Source: Caldilineaceae bacterium (lineage in GTDB: Bacteria; Chloroflexota; Anaerolineae; Caldilineales; Caldilineaceae). Taken from it: a stretch of DNA of 17,721 nucleotides. The stretch lies in assembly GCA_026645575.1 (NCBI GenBank), contig JAPKMW010000157.1, positions 1-17,721 of the forward strand, given 5' to 3'. Every line of letters begins with the position of its first letter. The stretch's first letter is position 1. The position numbers and the translations under genes are program-made. This document shows, piece by piece, positions 16,344 to 17,721 of the stretch. The notes below the pieces were generated by a model. The model saw nothing but the letters and a program-made list of their open reading frames with translations. It made no database searches and was not told the DNA's origin.

Positions 16344-17510
16344 TTAGTACAAGAACATCGGCTTGCCCAGGACGTGGCGCACTTTGGGCCGGTATTCCTG
16401 GATGTCATAGAGTTCATCGACATCGACGCGCTTGATGCCGCTGCCGACGACGCTCATGGGAACATGGGTGTAGGCGCCGTCGCGCAGCGCCATCATGCGG
16501 CCACGAACGCCGCTGTTGATCAGGGTCAAGGCCATGTTGGCAAAGTTGACAGCCACCATCAGATCCAACGCATCGGGGGCGCCGGAGCGCATGAGGTAGG
16601 AAATCTGCTGGTAGATAATGTTTTCGCCGGTCAACTGCTTGAGCGCATCACCGGTGATGGTGCCGATGCCGCCCAATTTGCGATGCCCATAGGCGTCGGC
16701 CTCGCCATACTCGATCACCTTGCCGCCGACAATATGGGCGCCTTCGCTGATCGTGACCATAGCATAGTTGCTGGGGTTGGCGCGCTTGTCCTGCATGACC
16801 AGATCAGCCAGTTTCTCCGGATCAAAGGGTACTTCGGAGATGATCGCACGATCAACGCCGGCCAGGTAGGAGCTGATCAAGCTCGTTTCACCGCTGTTGC
16901 GGCCAAAGAGTTCGATGACAGCGATGCGCTCATGCGAACCGGTGCTGGTGCGCAATTGGTGGATAAATTGCACGCTGCGGGTGACGGCAGTGCTGAAGCC
17001 GATGCAGTAGTCGGTGCCATAGACATCATTATCCATCGTCTTCGGGATCGCCATCACCGGGAAGCCTTCGTTGTGCAACCGCTGGCCATAGCTCAAGGTG
17101 TCATCACCGCCGATGGGGATCAGCACATCGATGCCGAGGAATTCTAGATTCTTGAGGACGTGTGGGGTGAAGTCACGCAGACTTTCATCCTTGGCTTCCG
17201 CGTCGAGGTGTTGGGGGTCGCGCAGGAAATCCGGCACATCTTTGTTCTTCACTTTGCTGGGGTTGGTGCGGCTGGTGTGCAGAAAAGTGCCGCCAGTGCG
17301 ATCCACCGTGCGAACAACGCTCTTGTTCAGCGGCAGAATGTATTGCTCCATCGACTGCTTGTCGTCGCGATTCAGATGCAACAGACCACCCCAGCCACGC
17401 CGGATGCCGACAATTTCGTGGCCGTCGTCGATGGCGCGATGGACAGCCGCTTTGATCGAGGCATTAAGCCCCGGCACATCACCGCCACCCGTTAAAATCC
17501 CAATTTTCAT
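16344..17510 (-). CDS. pfp: 6-phosphofructokinase, predicted PPi-dependent
   Basis: The 388-residue protein starts at an ATG with a strong AAGGAGG ribosome site 7 nt upstream; an in-frame TTG at 17516 is not needed. PfkA-family motifs are GGGDVPGLN (8-16), GGDD (134-137), PKTMDND (156-162, catalytic Asp160), a substrate-binding GRNSG (203-207) and SEGAH. The residue after GGD is Asp137 rather than Gly, and the residue after Pro156 is Lys157 rather than Gly. This Asp/Lys pair is the accepted signature of pyrophosphate-dependent enzymes, which phosphorylate fructose 6-phosphate reversibly; ATP-dependent enzymes have Gly/Gly. A 30-residue charged insertion at about 83-114 is present. It is first in the - strand cluster ahead of the aldolase. 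Confidence 0.87.
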   Translation of the reverse strand: MKIGILTGGGDVPGLNASIKAAVHRAIDDGHEIVGIRRGWGGLLHLNRDDKQSMEQYILPLNKSVVRTVDRTGGTFLHTSRTNPSKVKNKDVPDFLRDPQHLDAEAKDESLRDFTPHVLKNLEFLGIDVLIPIGGDDTLSYGQRLHNEGFPVMAIPKTMDNDVYGTDYCIGFSTAVTRSVQFIHQLRTSTGSHERIAVIELFGRNSGETSLISSYLAGVDRAIISEVPFDPEKLADLVMQDKRANPSNYAMVTISEGAHIVGGKVIEYGEADAYGHRKLGGIGTITGDALKQLTGENIIYQQISYLMRSGAPDALDLMVAVNFANMALTLINSGVRGRMMALRDGAYTHVPMSVVGSGIKRVDVDELYDIQEYRPKVRHVLGKPMFLY

Positions 17511-17545
17511 TACCAATCCTCCTTAGGTCAAATTTGTACCAATTT

Positions 17546-17574
17546 ATTATGATTTATACACAAATTTCGGTCAG
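17546..17574 (-). promoter_or_regulatory. Predicted promoter of the phosphofructokinase cluster
   Basis: On the - strand, CTGACC (17574-17569; four of six to consensus) is followed after 17 nt by CATAAT (17551-17546; five of six). Transcription would start near 17540, about 30 bases before the start codon. A TATAAA hexamer inside the spacer is an alternative -10. No operator was identified. Confidence 0.5.
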
Positions 17575-17671
17575 GCGCGCTATATAACACATCTTACCGA
17601 AAATTGTGCTGGGGTAACGTAACATTAAATTCATAAGTTGGTTGGTTAGTTTGTTTATTCGTAACTACTCA

Positions 17672-17708
17672 GCCACCCCCTCCTAACCTCCCCCTGGTAA
17701 GGGGAGGA
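17672..17708. repeat. CCTCCCC/GGGGAGG dispersed hairpin repeat
   Basis: CCTCCCC (17687-17693) and GGGGAGG (17701-17707) form a 7-bp stem around CTGGTAA, preceded by CCACCCCCTCCTAA. This composition closely resembles an intergenic repeat I recall as common in several bacterial phyla. It sits upstream of the phosphofructokinase promoter near the right edge of the window. Copy number cannot be judged from one window. Confidence 0.5.
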
Positions 17709-17721
17709 ACTGTCGAGCCGA

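Noticed and set aside
16374..17147. 257-codon + strand open frame opposite phosphofructokinase
   Set aside because: It is antisense to a well-conserved enzyme, rich in Ala/Asp/Val/Gly as expected of a shadow frame, and has no start signals.

Overview
The window reads as a chromosomal segment of a moderately GC-rich bacterium, most likely a member of the Chloroflexota (Anaerolineae/Caldilineae-like). This is inferred from gene content recalled from that phylum, not from a search. The pointers are a secreted C39-peptidase/TPR protein, Thr/Pro-linked lipoproteins with TolB-like propellers, a PA14-golvesin surface protein, a small secreted protein ending in a YLPFV-type tail, and palindromic intergenic repeats of the 'agtccaaagtcc' and 'CCTCCCC...GGGGAGG' kinds. 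No rRNA, tRNA, CRISPR array, transposase or phage gene was seen.

Layout. From about 302 to 12339 all genes are on the + strand and nearly all are exported: a small, possibly frameshifted signal-peptide ORF (302-493); a C39 peptidase with C-terminal TPRs (680-1939); an NmrA-like NAD(P)-binding protein, the only cytoplasmic product in this part (2087-2965); a small secreted protein (3200-3589) followed by a clear intrinsic terminator; a triple-PA14 plus golvesin-C-like secreted protein (3803-5548); a lipoprotein coupled to a membrane-anchored protein that looks like a Rieske domain without its histidine ligands (5861-7352); and two consecutive large beta-propeller lipoproteins (7590-12339).

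From 12418 to 17510 all genes are on the - strand. They form an ArsR regulator / SRPBCC (AHSA1-like) / DUF4177-like operon (13710 down to 12418), with a promoter and a palindromic operator candidate in front of it. Upstream of that lies a central-metabolism cluster: a phosphofructokinase whose active-site residues predict pyrophosphate dependence, a class II aldolase of unusual length, and a PlsC-type acyltransferase (17510 down to 13952).

How they fit together. Phosphofructokinase and aldolase catalyse consecutive reactions of glycolysis/gluconeogenesis; a PPi-linked enzyme would make the first step reversible. The ArsR/SRPBCC pair is a familiar regulator-target arrangement. The exported genes look like a surface or periplasmic set, but no shared pathway can be stated from sequence alone.

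The most distinctive non-coding feature is a series of unrelated long palindromes in the gaps (1971-2037, 5641-5714, 13870-13943, 14744-14794, 16249-16338), including one at every junction of the - strand metabolic cluster. The most unusual local signals are a four-codon ORF with an A6 run overlapping the start of the 843-residue propeller lipoprotein, and the ligand-less Rieske-like protein. I did not find a clear defence, mobile or secondary-metabolite system.
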